A stretch of DNA of 64,000 bases from CAWKDG01 sp963848355. GTDB taxonomy: Bacteria > Actinomycetota > Acidimicrobiia > Acidimicrobiales > UBA8190. Positions 18,337 to 28,600 of the stretch are shown here, one piece after another. The notes beneath the pieces were generated by a model that saw nothing but the letters and a program-made list of their open reading frames with translations, made no database searches and had not been told where the DNA came from. The position numbers and the translations under genes are program-made. The stretch's first letter is position 1, and each line of letters opens with the position of its first letter. The stretch spans positions 930,001 to 994,000 of the forward strand of contig CAWKDG010000012.1 in assembly GCA_963848355.1 (NCBI GenBank), in the 5' to 3' direction.

Positions 18337-20001
18337 ATGTCGATAAGGAGGATCGCGGCCAGGGCGATCATGCCCGGTGCTCTAACTCTCTCAGGGGTCG
18401 TCGTCGCATTTGGTCCTCAAGCAGATGCGACCGCCGTCCCGCCCGAGGCGTCAACGTTCATCATGTCTTCGCTCGCCGTCAGTCCTGGCTCTCAGGTGGC
18501 GCTGCATTGGCGCGGGAGTGCTGAGGATGGGCAGTTCTTCATCGTGGCTTCCGCCCCGCCGACAGCCCTGCCGAACTTCGGTTCGAATGTCGGAGTCACC
18601 TGGCCACCAGCCTCGGGGGCGAGTTGGGATGAGTCGGCCGGTGGATGGATCTCCACGTCGCACGAGGTGACCGCCTCGGTCCCCACAACCGCCTCGCCAG
18701 GAACCATCTATAAGGTCCAGCTCTACACCTGCAGCACGGGAAGCAGACTCTGTTCGAACTCGCCCGGCGGCGATGGAGATTCCCAAGTTGCTCTCACCGT
18801 GGTGGCCAACTGGAGCAGCACCCCCTACGAGAGGGACTTCTCGAGCGCCACGGGAATCGCGGAGACCACTGGTAGGCCCTTGGACGTCATTGTGTCCCCC
18901 ACGGGCGTCATCTGGAATAGCAGCGAGTTCAGCGACGGTATCGGCGAGATACCCAAAGCCGGGTCCTCGTCGGTTTGGCTCCCTGATCCGAGCAATGTCG
19001 ACACCAGGCCATTCGCCGACTGCTTCAGCGGAGCGTGCAGAACAAACGCGTCAAGCGCTCTGAGCGAACAGGTCACGACGGACAACGGCCAAGTCTGGTT
19101 CACCGAGGGGGGCTGGCTGTTCGATTCCGATGACAAGACACCCAATCTCTCTGAAGTCGTCGCCTACAATCCGAACTCGGGGACATTCTGTACCTACGTC
19201 GTTCCCGGGAACAATAACGAAGTCACCGGCCTAGCGGTGACCGGCTCGTCCTCTCAGACCAGGATTTGGTTCACCGAGACGGACGTTATTGGCGACCAGC
19301 CTTCTGTCGACTCCTTTGCCCCTGGTCTCATCGGGGATGGTTGTCCCGGGACGAAGAGTGAGACGTACTCTTTGAATGCGCATCTGCAAGAAATTCCGTG
19401 GCCTGCCAACGACTTTCCGGCGCAGATCGCCGTTGATCCAAGTGCGGCGGCTCTGTGGGTGACGGACTTCCTAGGCTCTGAGGTCGATCGAGTTGATCTC
19501 AAAACCGACCGGGTGGCCCGTTACCTTCTGCCCAAATCTTCAAACACATATTCGTTCTTTGGCGCCGAGCCCTGGCAGGTCGTCGTGGACGACAACTATG
19601 TTTACGCTATCGACTATGGCGACGACAACCTGGTGAGAATCAACAAGGAAACCGGGCACATTGACGAGGTACCGATACCGGTGACGTCCGACAGGGAAGA
19701 GGGCTACGGGCTGGCGATAGCGGGCGGGAGGCTCTATTTCACCCTGGCCGACGACGGTCCACCTGGGAACGGCGCCGCGTCGACACTGGGCTACGTCGAC
19801 ATCGGCGCCTGGGAGGCCGAGTCTGCCTCGTGCTCACCACATGGCACAGATTGTGCCCCCGACCCGCCCAGTGCGGTCGTCTATACCGGACTTTCGGCAG
19901 CACTTTCCGATCGAACCTCTGACTTTCGAGGAATTTCCGTTGGGCCAGGGGGAACGGTTGCGATCGCGGATCGACACCAGGTGATTCGTCTCGACCCATA
20001 A
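18337..20001 (+). CDS. Exported streptogramin-lyase-like beta-propeller protein
   Basis: 554 residues. A signal peptide (about 1-32) is followed by an N-terminal beta domain (about 35-150) and a propeller-like C-terminal region (about 165-554) with repeated blades such as GRPLDVIVSPTGVIWNS, QVWFTEGG, IAVDPSAAALWVTDF and WQVVVDDNYVYAIDYGDDNLVRI. These resemble virginiamycin B lyase (Vgb) and NHL-type propellers. Whether it has lyase activity is unknown; the fold is also used for binding. ATG 18337, about 10 nt after an AAGGAG-less region, is the natural start for the signal peptide. Confidence 0.75.
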   Translation: MSIRRIAARAIMPGALTLSGVVVAFGPQADATAVPPEASTFIMSSLAVSPGSQVALHWRGSAEDGQFFIVASAPPTALPNFGSNVGVTWPPASGASWDESAGGWISTSHEVTASVPTTASPGTIYKVQLYTCSTGSRLCSNSPGGDGDSQVALTVVANWSSTPYERDFSSATGIAETTGRPLDVIVSPTGVIWNSSEFSDGIGEIPKAGSSSVWLPDPSNVDTRPFADCFSGACRTNASSALSEQVTTDNGQVWFTEGGWLFDSDDKTPNLSEVVAYNPNSGTFCTYVVPGNNNEVTGLAVTGSSSQTRIWFTETDVIGDQPSVDSFAPGLIGDGCPGTKSETYSLNAHLQEIPWPANDFPAQIAVDPSAAALWVTDFLGSEVDRVDLKTDRVARYLLPKSSNTYSFFGAEPWQVVVDDNYVYAIDYGDDNLVRINKETGHIDEVPIPVTSDREEGYGLAIAGGRLYFTLADDGPPGNGAASTLGYVDIGAWEAESASCSPHGTDCAPDPPSAVVYTGLSAALSDRTSDFRGISVGPGGTVAIADRHQVIRLDP

Positions 20002-20192
20002 CCGGGAGAGGACCGGGTTTCGAAGTCAGATCCACATCCCCGCTGTCCCGCCAGAACGGAAGTGACCCCGACCGGGGGGCCCACCGGCCCTCGGCGGCAT
20101 GGTTCAAGCATTCGGTTTCCCCGAGATGCGCTTCCCGATCTTGGGCGGGTCGGGCCCGCAGGCATGTTGACCGCTGCGCGACTCTCATGGTT

Positions 20193-20603
20193 CTACGACC
20201 AATCGACGATGTCATGACCGGCCCTGATGAGCGCTTGGATGGATCGGTCTACCTCCGATTGCGGGACCAGCAAGTAGTCGGTGTCGTAGGTCGAGACAGC
20301 GAAGATGCTGACATGGGCGACTCGCAGGGCGTCGGCGAGCGATGCCAGGACCCCCACAGTCGACAGATCGATATGGCCCATGACCTTGAGGGCCACCCAC
20401 CCGGACGAACACATCACGTCATTGGGTATCCAATCGGCCGGACAGACAATGGACAGCTCGTCGGTGGTTCGACTTACGGAGACGAAGAGTGCGGTGCCGT
20501 GAGCCCATTCCGGGATCGGATCTGCAGGAGGCAGTTGTGCGATGGCAAGTTCCCCGGGGAGCCGTTGGAGTCTCACAGACGCAACATACCGGTCCCGCCT
20601 CAC
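20193..20603 (-). CDS. ACT-domain protein
   Basis: About 136 residues. The LPGELAIAQLP start, SVSRTTDELSIVCP middle and VGVLASLADALRVAHVSIFAVSTYDTDYLLV segment match the small tandem-ACT family related to amino-acid sensor domains (CASTOR-like ACT). Such domains bind amino acids; the ligand is unknown. The long upstream in-frame extension (to 20678) is not conserved-looking. GTG 20603 and GTG 20576 are the plausible starts; 20603 is used. Single gene, no partner nearby. Confidence 0.75.
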   Translation of the reverse strand: MRRDRYVASVRLQRLPGELAIAQLPPADPIPEWAHGTALFVSVSRTTDELSIVCPADWIPNDVMCSSGWVALKVMGHIDLSTVGVLASLADALRVAHVSIFAVSTYDTDYLLVPQSEVDRSIQALIRAGHDIVDWS

Positions 20604-20834
20604 CCCCGGCACTGTCCGGCCGAGCCGACAGCGAACGTCACGATGACATTGGCTCCTGCTGGTATTCGCACGTAGCACACGCCGCTGCGATGTTCACGAC
20701 CATGCCTGCAGCGATGCGGCCGGTCCGCTGAGAAATTAGATAGACGTCGTCACCATGTGCATTAGAACGCCTCTCGCCACCCGCTCACACGGTGAAGCGC
20801 GTAATCTCCAGCCGCTCGCTGCTCGTCGTGGATT

Positions 20835-21284
20835 CTATGTGCAATCCAGCTTGAACTTCGCGGGCTTCGAGGCCTTGACCACCGGTGAGAGGATCTTGAT
20901 CTTCTCCCAACCCTTCGCTTTGGTCATAGGGGGCACAACGCCCCTGTCCCAGGTGCTCGGCATGACGCTCTGTGTGCCGGCGGTGGCAAAGACGAGTGTC
21001 AGCGTTGGACTAACTCCGTGATCACTGCGAATCCATGTGTACATCACTGTTCCGGGACTCGTCGCGGTGATTGTCCCGGTGAAGGTAAAGATCGTGGGAC
21101 AGGAGCCGCTGTAGTGCTTCGGAGTGACCTTCGGGCGATTGGCGTGAACGGCAGAGGCATACGCGGTGCCACCGCCAAGACCGAGCATTCCAGCTCCAAC
21201 CAGCCCAATCGCACTCAGAAGTGTCGCCGCTGCTCCGAGGCGCAGACCCCCTCGAATCCCCTTGCTGTGTGTTTTGCCGGCCAT
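20835..21284 (-). CDS. Small exported protein of unknown function
   Basis: 149 residues. A clear signal peptide (about 1-43, GGLRLGAAATLLSAIGLVGAGMLG...AYASA) is followed by a mature domain of about 105 residues with a Cys near each end (SGSCPT and the C-terminal DCT), Thr-rich strands and a YTWIRSDHG segment. Likely a single disulfide-linked beta-sandwich (inference). ATG 21284 has a strong ribosome site (GGGGGA, 7 nt). Similar in plan to the 5548-5994 protein but without clear sequence identity. Confidence 0.82.
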   Translation of the reverse strand: MAGKTHSKGIRGGLRLGAAATLLSAIGLVGAGMLGLGGGTAYASAVHANRPKVTPKHYSGSCPTIFTFTGTITATSPGTVMYTWIRSDHGVSPTLTLVFATAGTQSVMPSTWDRGVVPPMTKAKGWEKIKILSPVVKASKPAKFKLDCT

Positions 21285-21619
21285 CTTGTTTCCCCCTTCA
21301 TGATTCCGGTTCTCGTCGCGTGAAGTGGTCGATGAGATCTCCAGGCGCAAATCTCCACAAGCATCTCTATGACCTGACCACGCTGTCCGCATCATCAATA
21401 TTCGGTATATGCGTGCCGACGGGAAGTTTTCGCGGTGATCGGCGGCGTCGTCACTATGGGTGGACGGCGAGAAGGGTGTGTCTCTGGGCACATGGGTCGC
21501 ACTCCCGACACCCGGAGCTGGACTCGGGTCGACCTGCGCACGGGACGCCGTTCTGTCTAATCGCTTCCGAAATCCTTGATGATCAGGAGGCGTTCTCTGT
21601 CATCGACCACGACGAGGAC
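21285..21619. promoter_or_regulatory. Intergenic region before the small exported protein
   Basis: 335 bases with no gene I can support. An AT-richer patch near 21390-21415 (AATATTCGGTATAT) probably holds the leftward promoter of the 20835-21284 gene. Confidence 0.4.
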
Positions 21620-22291
21620 TCAGGCTTGGCCGGTCCGGTCGACCGCCACCAGTTTCGGCCGACGGGCGCCGGCCGAACGATCACCCTCCGCCACAGTTGC
21701 GCGTGCCAGGGAGGCGTCGGGCACGGCCAGTCCGTCGAGAAGAACATGGACGACCTCGACAGTCGACGTCAGATCGCTCACTTCGAGCATGTGGGTGGTA
21801 GCCACCTCGAAGAGTCCGGTGAGGAGAGCGGCCAGTGCACCGGGCTCGACCCTGACCACCTCTCCACGGTCCATGGCCTCCACCAGAAGGTCGCGGATGA
21901 GGCTCACCCCCCAGTTCAGCTCATCACGGCCCGATGCCTCGAGAACAGGGTCCAAGAAACCCTCGCGAAGAAAGAAGCGCGCCTGACCCAGTTCACCGAG
22001 GGCGCTCAGGTGGACGTCGAACGCCCTCTTCAGATTGGCGATGGTCCCGAGTGTGGGATCGAAGGCATCCTGCGCACGTTCGGCCAGCCGATGCCACAGG
22101 TCGCGCTGAAGGTCACGGGCGATGTCCTCTTTGCTCTCGAAGTAGTAGTAAAAGGCGCCTCTGGTACAGCCGGCCCGTTCGACGATGTTGTCGACCGAGG
22201 TGGCGGAGAATCCCTTCTCGGCGAACACGTCGAGAGCGGCGGTCAGCAGCCGGTCCCTGGTATCTCGTACTTTGGGTTCTCGGCGCGTCAC
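21620..22291 (-). CDS. TetR/AcrR-family transcriptional regulator
   Basis: 223 residues. The N-terminal helix-turn-helix (about 8-55: TRDRLLTAALDVFAEKGF, then TSVDNIVERAGCTRGAFYYYF) is classic TetR. The C-terminal ligand domain (about 75-200) is helical and of unknown ligand. GTG 22291 is chosen for its ribosome site (GGGAGGA) and because the usual N-terminus begins there; the in-frame extension to 22396 overlaps the probable operator. The nearest possible target besides itself is not obvious: the giant gene to its right ends toward it rather than starting there. Confidence 0.9.
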   Translation of the reverse strand: MTRREPKVRDTRDRLLTAALDVFAEKGFSATSVDNIVERAGCTRGAFYYYFESKEDIARDLQRDLWHRLAERAQDAFDPTLGTIANLKRAFDVHLSALGELGQARFFLREGFLDPVLEASGRDELNWGVSLIRDLLVEAMDRGEVVRVEPGALAALLTGLFEVATTHMLEVSDLTSTVEVVHVLLDGLAVPDASLARATVAEGDRSAGARRPKLVAVDRTGQA

Positions 22292-22312
22292 CGTGTCCTC
22301 CCGCCGCTCATT

Positions 22313-22332
22313 CGTACAGTACGCACGATCGT
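22313..22332. promoter_or_regulatory. Palindromes upstream of the TetR gene (candidate operator)
   Basis: CGTAC-A-GTACG (22313-22323) and ACGATCGT (22325-22332) lie side by side 22-41 bp upstream of the TetR start codon, where autoregulatory TetR operators commonly sit. Confidence 0.55.
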
Positions 22333-22553
22333 CGTAGATTACGTCACATCGCGCGTCCTGTCCTGAAAGGCGAAACAGCGGGAAAGCCGTGGGCAATCCG
22401 AACTGGGAAGCGCTATCGGTCCGCTACGGGCGGCACACGCCTTCGACGGCGACCAAACACCGGGCCCGTTCCGGCCTGTGGACGTTCAGCAAGACCCGAA
22501 GTCAGGATGCCGGAGACTCTGATTAACCGAATGCGACAGGCCCTCCGACGAAA

Positions 22554-22588
22554 GCGATGCTCAGCCCGGAACCCGGGCTGAGCATCGC
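22554..22588 (-). terminator. Strong hairpin after the giant repeat-protein gene
   Basis: Perfect 16-bp stem (22554-22569 with 22573-22588) and a 3-nt loop, 57 bp beyond the stop of the leftward giant gene, followed on that strand by TTTCG. Very likely its intrinsic terminator. The rest of 22333-22644 has no gene. Confidence 0.85.
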
Positions 22589-22644
22589 TCGACCAACTTG
22601 GCTAGCACTCAGTTGCCCGAGTACTTATGTGCGCAGAGGCGATC

Positions 22645-25600
22645 TCATCCCGTAATGGTCACCGAGAAGGCCTGGGTGGCGTGCTCGTGCTTATGACGGG
22701 TCGAGTCGGTCACCTTGATGGTGAAGTTGTAGGTCTTGGTCACCCTCGTGGTCGGCGTCCCCGACAACACGCCCGTACGGGCATCCAGGCGCACTCCCGC
22801 GGGCAGGGCCCCCGTGGAGACGCTCCACCTGTACGGCATGACGCCTCCGCGCGCCGTCAGGGTCACCGGTCCGTACGGTGTGTGCCGGTGGCCGTTCGGC
22901 AGGGACGTCGTCGTGATCGTCACCGGACCCGCCACGTAGAAGCACTCATCCGTCGACGTGTCGGAGCTGGCCGTGTTGCTAGCATCGCCTGAGTAGCGGG
23001 CGCCGAAGCACCAGTACCCGACTGAGTCCGGTTGCGCTGCCGGAGGAGTGAAGGGCGTCGACGTCGCCGTGGCGGTGTCGTGGGCCCCCGGGCTCACAGT
23101 GACGGCGCTACCAACCTGGTCGGCCTGTGACGTGCAGTCCACCGGCGCTGCCGTCGGACCGCACTGGTAGAAGCTCACGGTTCCCGTGGGACTCCCTCCG
23201 ACAGCCGTACCCGTCACCGTCGCGGTGTCGGTATTCGCCTGTCCCAGGTTGATCCGGGTGTTGGTGGGCACCGATACCAGTGACGTCGTGTACGGCGTGA
23301 CGTCGAAGCACTCGTCAACGGAGGCATCGGAGCTGGCGGCGTAGTCGGGGTCAGACCCGTTTCCGGAGTAGTACCCGGCGAAGCACCAGTATCCGACCGA
23401 CGTCGGCGTGAAGCTGGCCGAGGTGGCCGTGGCCGAATCCGGGTCCGGTCCGCTCGCTCCCGTCACCGTGACCGCGCTTCCCACCTGGTGCGCCTTCGAG
23501 GTACAGGGGGTCGCCGAACCGGTCGGCCCGCACTCGTAGAAGGTCACCGTGCCGGTGGGATCGCCGGCGATGTCATTGCCCGTCACGGTGGCCACGTCGG
23601 AGTCGGTACCACCGAGCGCCGATGTCGGGCTGGACGGTGACGTCGAGGTGGTCGTATAGGTGGACGGGACGGACACCTCGTTGGACGGGTTGGAGGTGTT
23701 TCCCTGGTCGCTGGTGCCCGAGGCCGTGGCCGTGTCGTTGACGAAGCCGGTCGTCACGTCGGCCTCGGTCACCGTGTAGGAGGCCGTGCAGGTCACGGAC
23801 TGCTCAGGAGACAGGGTCGTCGGGTCGCAGGTGACGGGGATCCCCAGGCTGTCGTCCACGCTGATTGCGTTCACCGTGGTCGTGCCCGTGTCGGTGACCA
23901 GGTACTGGTAGGAGATGGTGTCTCCGGCGGCGCTGTAGTCAGCAGTGGTGGACGACTTGACGATGCTCAGGCTCGTGTAGGCCTCCGAAGCGTCCACGGT
24001 GTCCGACTCCTGCGCCGAAGAGACCGGGCCCTGGGAGCTGATGCCACTGGCGGTGGCCGTGTCCGTGATGGACCCTGCGTCCACGTCGGCCTGGCTCACC
24101 GTGTAGTCGCCCGTGCAGGTGGCCATGGCGCTCGGCGCCAACGGCGTCACGGGGCAGCTGATGGTCCCTTCCTGTCCGTCCACCAGGTTGTCGGCCACGC
24201 CGATGCTGTTCTCCGTGGTGGTACCGGTGTTGGTGACCTGGTAGGTCCACGGGACGACGTCTCCCGCCTTGCCGTAGGGGGCGCCCTCGATGGTCAGACC
24301 GAGGCTCGAGGTGGCGTTGGAGGCCGGCACCGTCGCCTGGGACGAGTTGGACGTCACCGTGTCGCTGTACGGATCGGTTCCACTGGCCGTGGCCGTGTCC
24401 GTCACCGTGCCGTTGTCCACATCGGTCTGGGTCACCGTGTAGGTACCGGTGCAGGTCTCAGAGCCCCCCGCAGCCAAGGTGAACGGCTCGTTGTTCGGCG
24501 TGCAGGAGATCCCGCTGGCCGACGGGTCGTTGACGGTGATGCCCGTCAGGGTGTCCGGCCCGGTGTTGTCGACGACGTACTGATAGGTGATCGTGTCGCC
24601 GGCGGCACCGTAGGCGCTCGTGAGTGAGGTCTTCGTCAGAGCCAGAGTCTCGAGGTCGACCGTGGCGGAAGACGGGTTCGAGGTTATGTTCCCATCGGAA
24701 CTGGTTCCACTGGCGGTGGCCAAATCCGTCACCGAGCCGTTGTGCACGTCGGCCGCCGTCACCGTGTAGGTGCCGGTGCACGTCTCCGATGCGGTCGGCG
24801 CCAGGGTGAACGGCTCGTTGTCCGGCGAGCAGGAGATCCCGCTCGCCGACGGGTCGTTGACGGTGACGCTGTTCTCGGTGGTGGTGCCGGTGTTGGCGAC
24901 GACGTACTGCCAGGTGATGATGTCGCCGGCCCCCGCGAATCCTTGGGTCTCGGCCGTCTTGGTGAGATTCAGGCTCGATGTGGCTCCTCCGGCCAACACC
25001 GTCGCCGACGACTGGTTGGAGTTCACGGTGCCCTGGTCGCTCGTGCCACTGGCCGTTGCCGTGTCGGTCACGAATCCCGCGTCCACGTCGGCCTGGGTCA
25101 CCGTGTAGGTGCCGGTGCAGGTCTCAGAGGCGTTCGGAGCCAGACTGAAGGGCTCGTTGTCCGGCGTGCAGCTGATGCCGCTCGCCGACGGGTCGTTGAC
25201 GGTGATGCCGCTGACCGTGGTGGTCCCGGTGTCCTGGACGACGTACTGCCAGGTGATGACATCGCCGGCCGCCGAGAACGTGGATGTGAGAGCCGTCTTG
25301 GTGAGCAACAGGCTCGAGGTGGCATCCGAGGCGTACACCGTGTACGACTCCTGGGACGAGGACACAGGACCCTGTTCGCTCGTGCCGCTGGCCGTCGCCG
25401 TGTCGGTGATGGATCCCGCATCCACGTCGGCCTGGGTCACCGTGTAGTCACCGGTGCAAGTCGTGGAGTCGGTGGGCGCCAAGGTTGTCGAGTTGCAGCT
25501 GATGCTTCCGGACTCACCGTTCACCAGGTTGTCGGCGATGGCGATGCCGCTGACCGTGGTGGTCCCGGTGTCCGTCACCGTGTAGGTCCAGGGGACGACG

Positions 25601-28600
25601 TCTCCTGCCTGCCCGTAGGCGGGTGGGTCGATGGACAGGCCCAGGCTCGTCGTGGCATCGGAGGCCGACAGTGTGACCGAGGACTGGTTCGAGCTCACGG
25701 CACCGAGGAAGCTTGCTGTCCCGCTGGCCGTGGCCTGGTTGGTCAAGGCTCCGGCATCGACGTCGGCCTGGGTCACCGTGTAGGTGGCACTGCATGTCGT
25801 CGACTGGGTCGGTGCCAGGGTCGTCTGGAGACAGCTGACGGTCCCACCCTCACCATTGACCTCGTTGTCGGCAACGGAGAGTGCCGTGACCGTGGTGGTC
25901 CCGGTGTTCTGCACCGCATAGCTGTAGGAGACGATGTCCCCCGCGGCCCCGTAGCCGTTGTCCGCGTACGTGGTCGTCCCCGTCTTCAGGAGGCTGAGAC
26001 CTGAGGTGGCGTTGGAGGCGTCGACAGTGATGGAGGAGGGCGCCGAGTTGACGGCCTCGCTCGAGGAGTTGGTCCCGGTGACGCTGGCTGTGTTCGTCAC
26101 CGAGCCGTTGTCCACGTCGGCCTGGGACACGTTGTACGTCCCCGTACAGGTCTCCGTGTCTCCGGAGGGCAGCGTGAACGGTGCGTCATCCACCCCGTCG
26201 CCATAGGGCCCCGGACAGACGATGGTTTCGCCGTCGGCGACCAGGTTGTCACTGAGAGTGACGTTGGTGAGGGTGTCACCGCCCGTGTTCGTGATCGCGT
26301 ACTGGTAGGAGAGCGCATCGCCGGCGGCACCGTAGGCGGAGGTGGTGGTGGTCTTCTCGACCATGTCGCCGGAGACCTGGATCTGCTCCACAGCCTCGTC
26401 GGTGCCCTTGGTGGAGTCCGGGTTCGTCTCACAGGTCTGCGATGGCGAGGTTCCGACGCAGTTGACAGGGGCCGCCTGACGCGTGTCGTTCGGCCCGTTG
26501 CCGGGCAGAGCCGTGGTGTTGTCGGCGTCGACGTACACGTTGTACGTGCCCGGAGTCAGGTTGGAAGGCACCTGGAAGGTCCCGCCGATGTCAGCCGCCG
26601 AGCACGGACTGGTGTTGTTGGCGTTGGTGCCGGGGCAGAGGGTCGAGTAGTTGGGGTTGTCGCCTCCGACCTCCATGATGCACGGGTTCACCGTGTTGGT
26701 GGAGGACACCGTGTTGTTAGCCTGAATGTCACCGGTGCAGTAGTAGATGTTGCCGTAGAGCTCGACCGAGCTCGGAACGGGTCCGGCGGCATGGGCGGTG
26801 GTGCTGTTGGTGCCGATGTAGACCTGAGGTGCATAGGTCGGGTAGTAGTCCCCGTACTGGCTGTCGCCGTACGTCGGCTGGCCGCTGCTGTTGCACAGGT
26901 TGACCGGGATCGGCTGCGTTCCCCCTCCGGTGAAGGTGTTGCTACAGCTGTTGTTCGGCTCACTATTGCCGGCAGCGCCCCACCAGTTTGTGCCTCCGGT
27001 GATACTCACCGTGTCGCCGGGTTTCGCCGCGCTCTGGCCGAGGTTCACCGTCGAGGCCTGAGGCACAGGCTGGCCGTCAAGGAACATGTCGTCGATGCTG
27101 TAGGTGAAGAAGGTGTAGGGCCCGCTGCCGTTGTTGCCGACGCCCGCCTGGGCGGTGCAGTCGACGTAGCCCTCGTTCACGTCCTGCTGTGTCGGCGGGC
27201 ACGTGGCGAAGGAGTCGGTGTCGGTTCCGACCGAGTTCGTGCCGGAGAAGAGGCCGGATCCGAGGGTGCAGGACCCGCCGTTCACCCATGGGCTCGGGAA
27301 GGTGAAGTCGTAGGTGGGGGTGGTCGACCCGAAAGAGCCGAACGTGTTGGAGCCGAGCGCGGAGACGGTACCCCCGCAGCCCTTGTTCAGCTCGGAGTTG
27401 ACCGAACCGATGTTGGCGGTGGAGGTGGGATCGGTCTCCGTGGGCAGGGGGTTATAGGTCGAGACCACGGGAGAACCACCCGCAGGGCTTCCCCCCTCGA
27501 GCCAGTAGGCATCAGCACTGCCGGCGTCGAGGCACGAGGCGTAGTACCTGGTGGATCCCGCCACCGCGCCACCGGTGATCGGTTGGCCGAAGGCAGACTG
27601 CGAACCAGTCTGCTCGGTGTTCACGTTGGGGTCGAAGACCGAGGTGGTCTCTCCGTTGGTGGTCGTCGTGGTCCAGCTGCACGGCTGGTAGGAGGACATG
27701 GGGATGGAGCCCGTGACCGAGCCCCAGGCGTTGGTCGCCACCGGTGCGAGGTCTGTCTCCGACTTCTCCTCGGCCGCACTCATAACCCCGCAGAGCTGAG
27801 CGCTTCCGTTGGCCAGGTCGACGTTCTCGGCCTGATAGTCGGTGACGTTGGCGGGCGTGGCCCCTGCGCTGAAGCTGGTGAGGGGCAGGCCCCCGTTGGC
27901 TTGGGTCACCGAGCCGGTCACCCAGTCGTAGCAGAACGGGGTGCCCGCCACGGAGTCGTACCACTCGTTCCCGGTGGCGAAGGTCGGTGCCTGCCCCACG
28001 ATCTTCAGGTTCAAGGTCCCTGATGTCGCGGTGGTACCCCCGTTGGCTCCCGGTGTGGTGCTGAAGGTGAGCGCGTACGGCGGGTAGGAGGGGGCGGGGT
28101 CGTTGTCGGCGGGCGTCGGCGTACCGGCGATCTTGCACTCGGTGATGTATTCCTCGGTGAAGCCCGAGCCGGACGTCGTGGTCGTCCCGCCTGCTCCGAC
28201 GCTACAGGTCGTCTGGTTGGCGCCGCCGAACGTGATGTCGTGGCTGGACGGCAGGGAGCCCGAGGCGATGTTGATCGACGGATAGTTCCCGGTCGAGACG
28301 GAGGGGAATCCCTCGCTGTAGCACTCGACGGTGTAGCTGCCGGCGGTGCCGTCGGTGAATGTGGTGGTGGTGCCGGCTGCCGCCGGGTCCAGGCAGGCCG
28401 AGGTCGGCCCGGTCACGTTGACGGTCAAGGTGCCGGAGGGCGCGGCGGTACCACCGTCGCCCCCGGGTCCGGTGGCCGTGAAGTTGAACGGATCGGTACC
28501 CGTGTCGTCAGATTGAGGTGTGGCGGCCAGAGCGCATTCGGTAACGTAGAACTCGGTCGCCCCCGTTCCGGATGTGGTGGTCGTCGTGCCGCTCCCGAGC

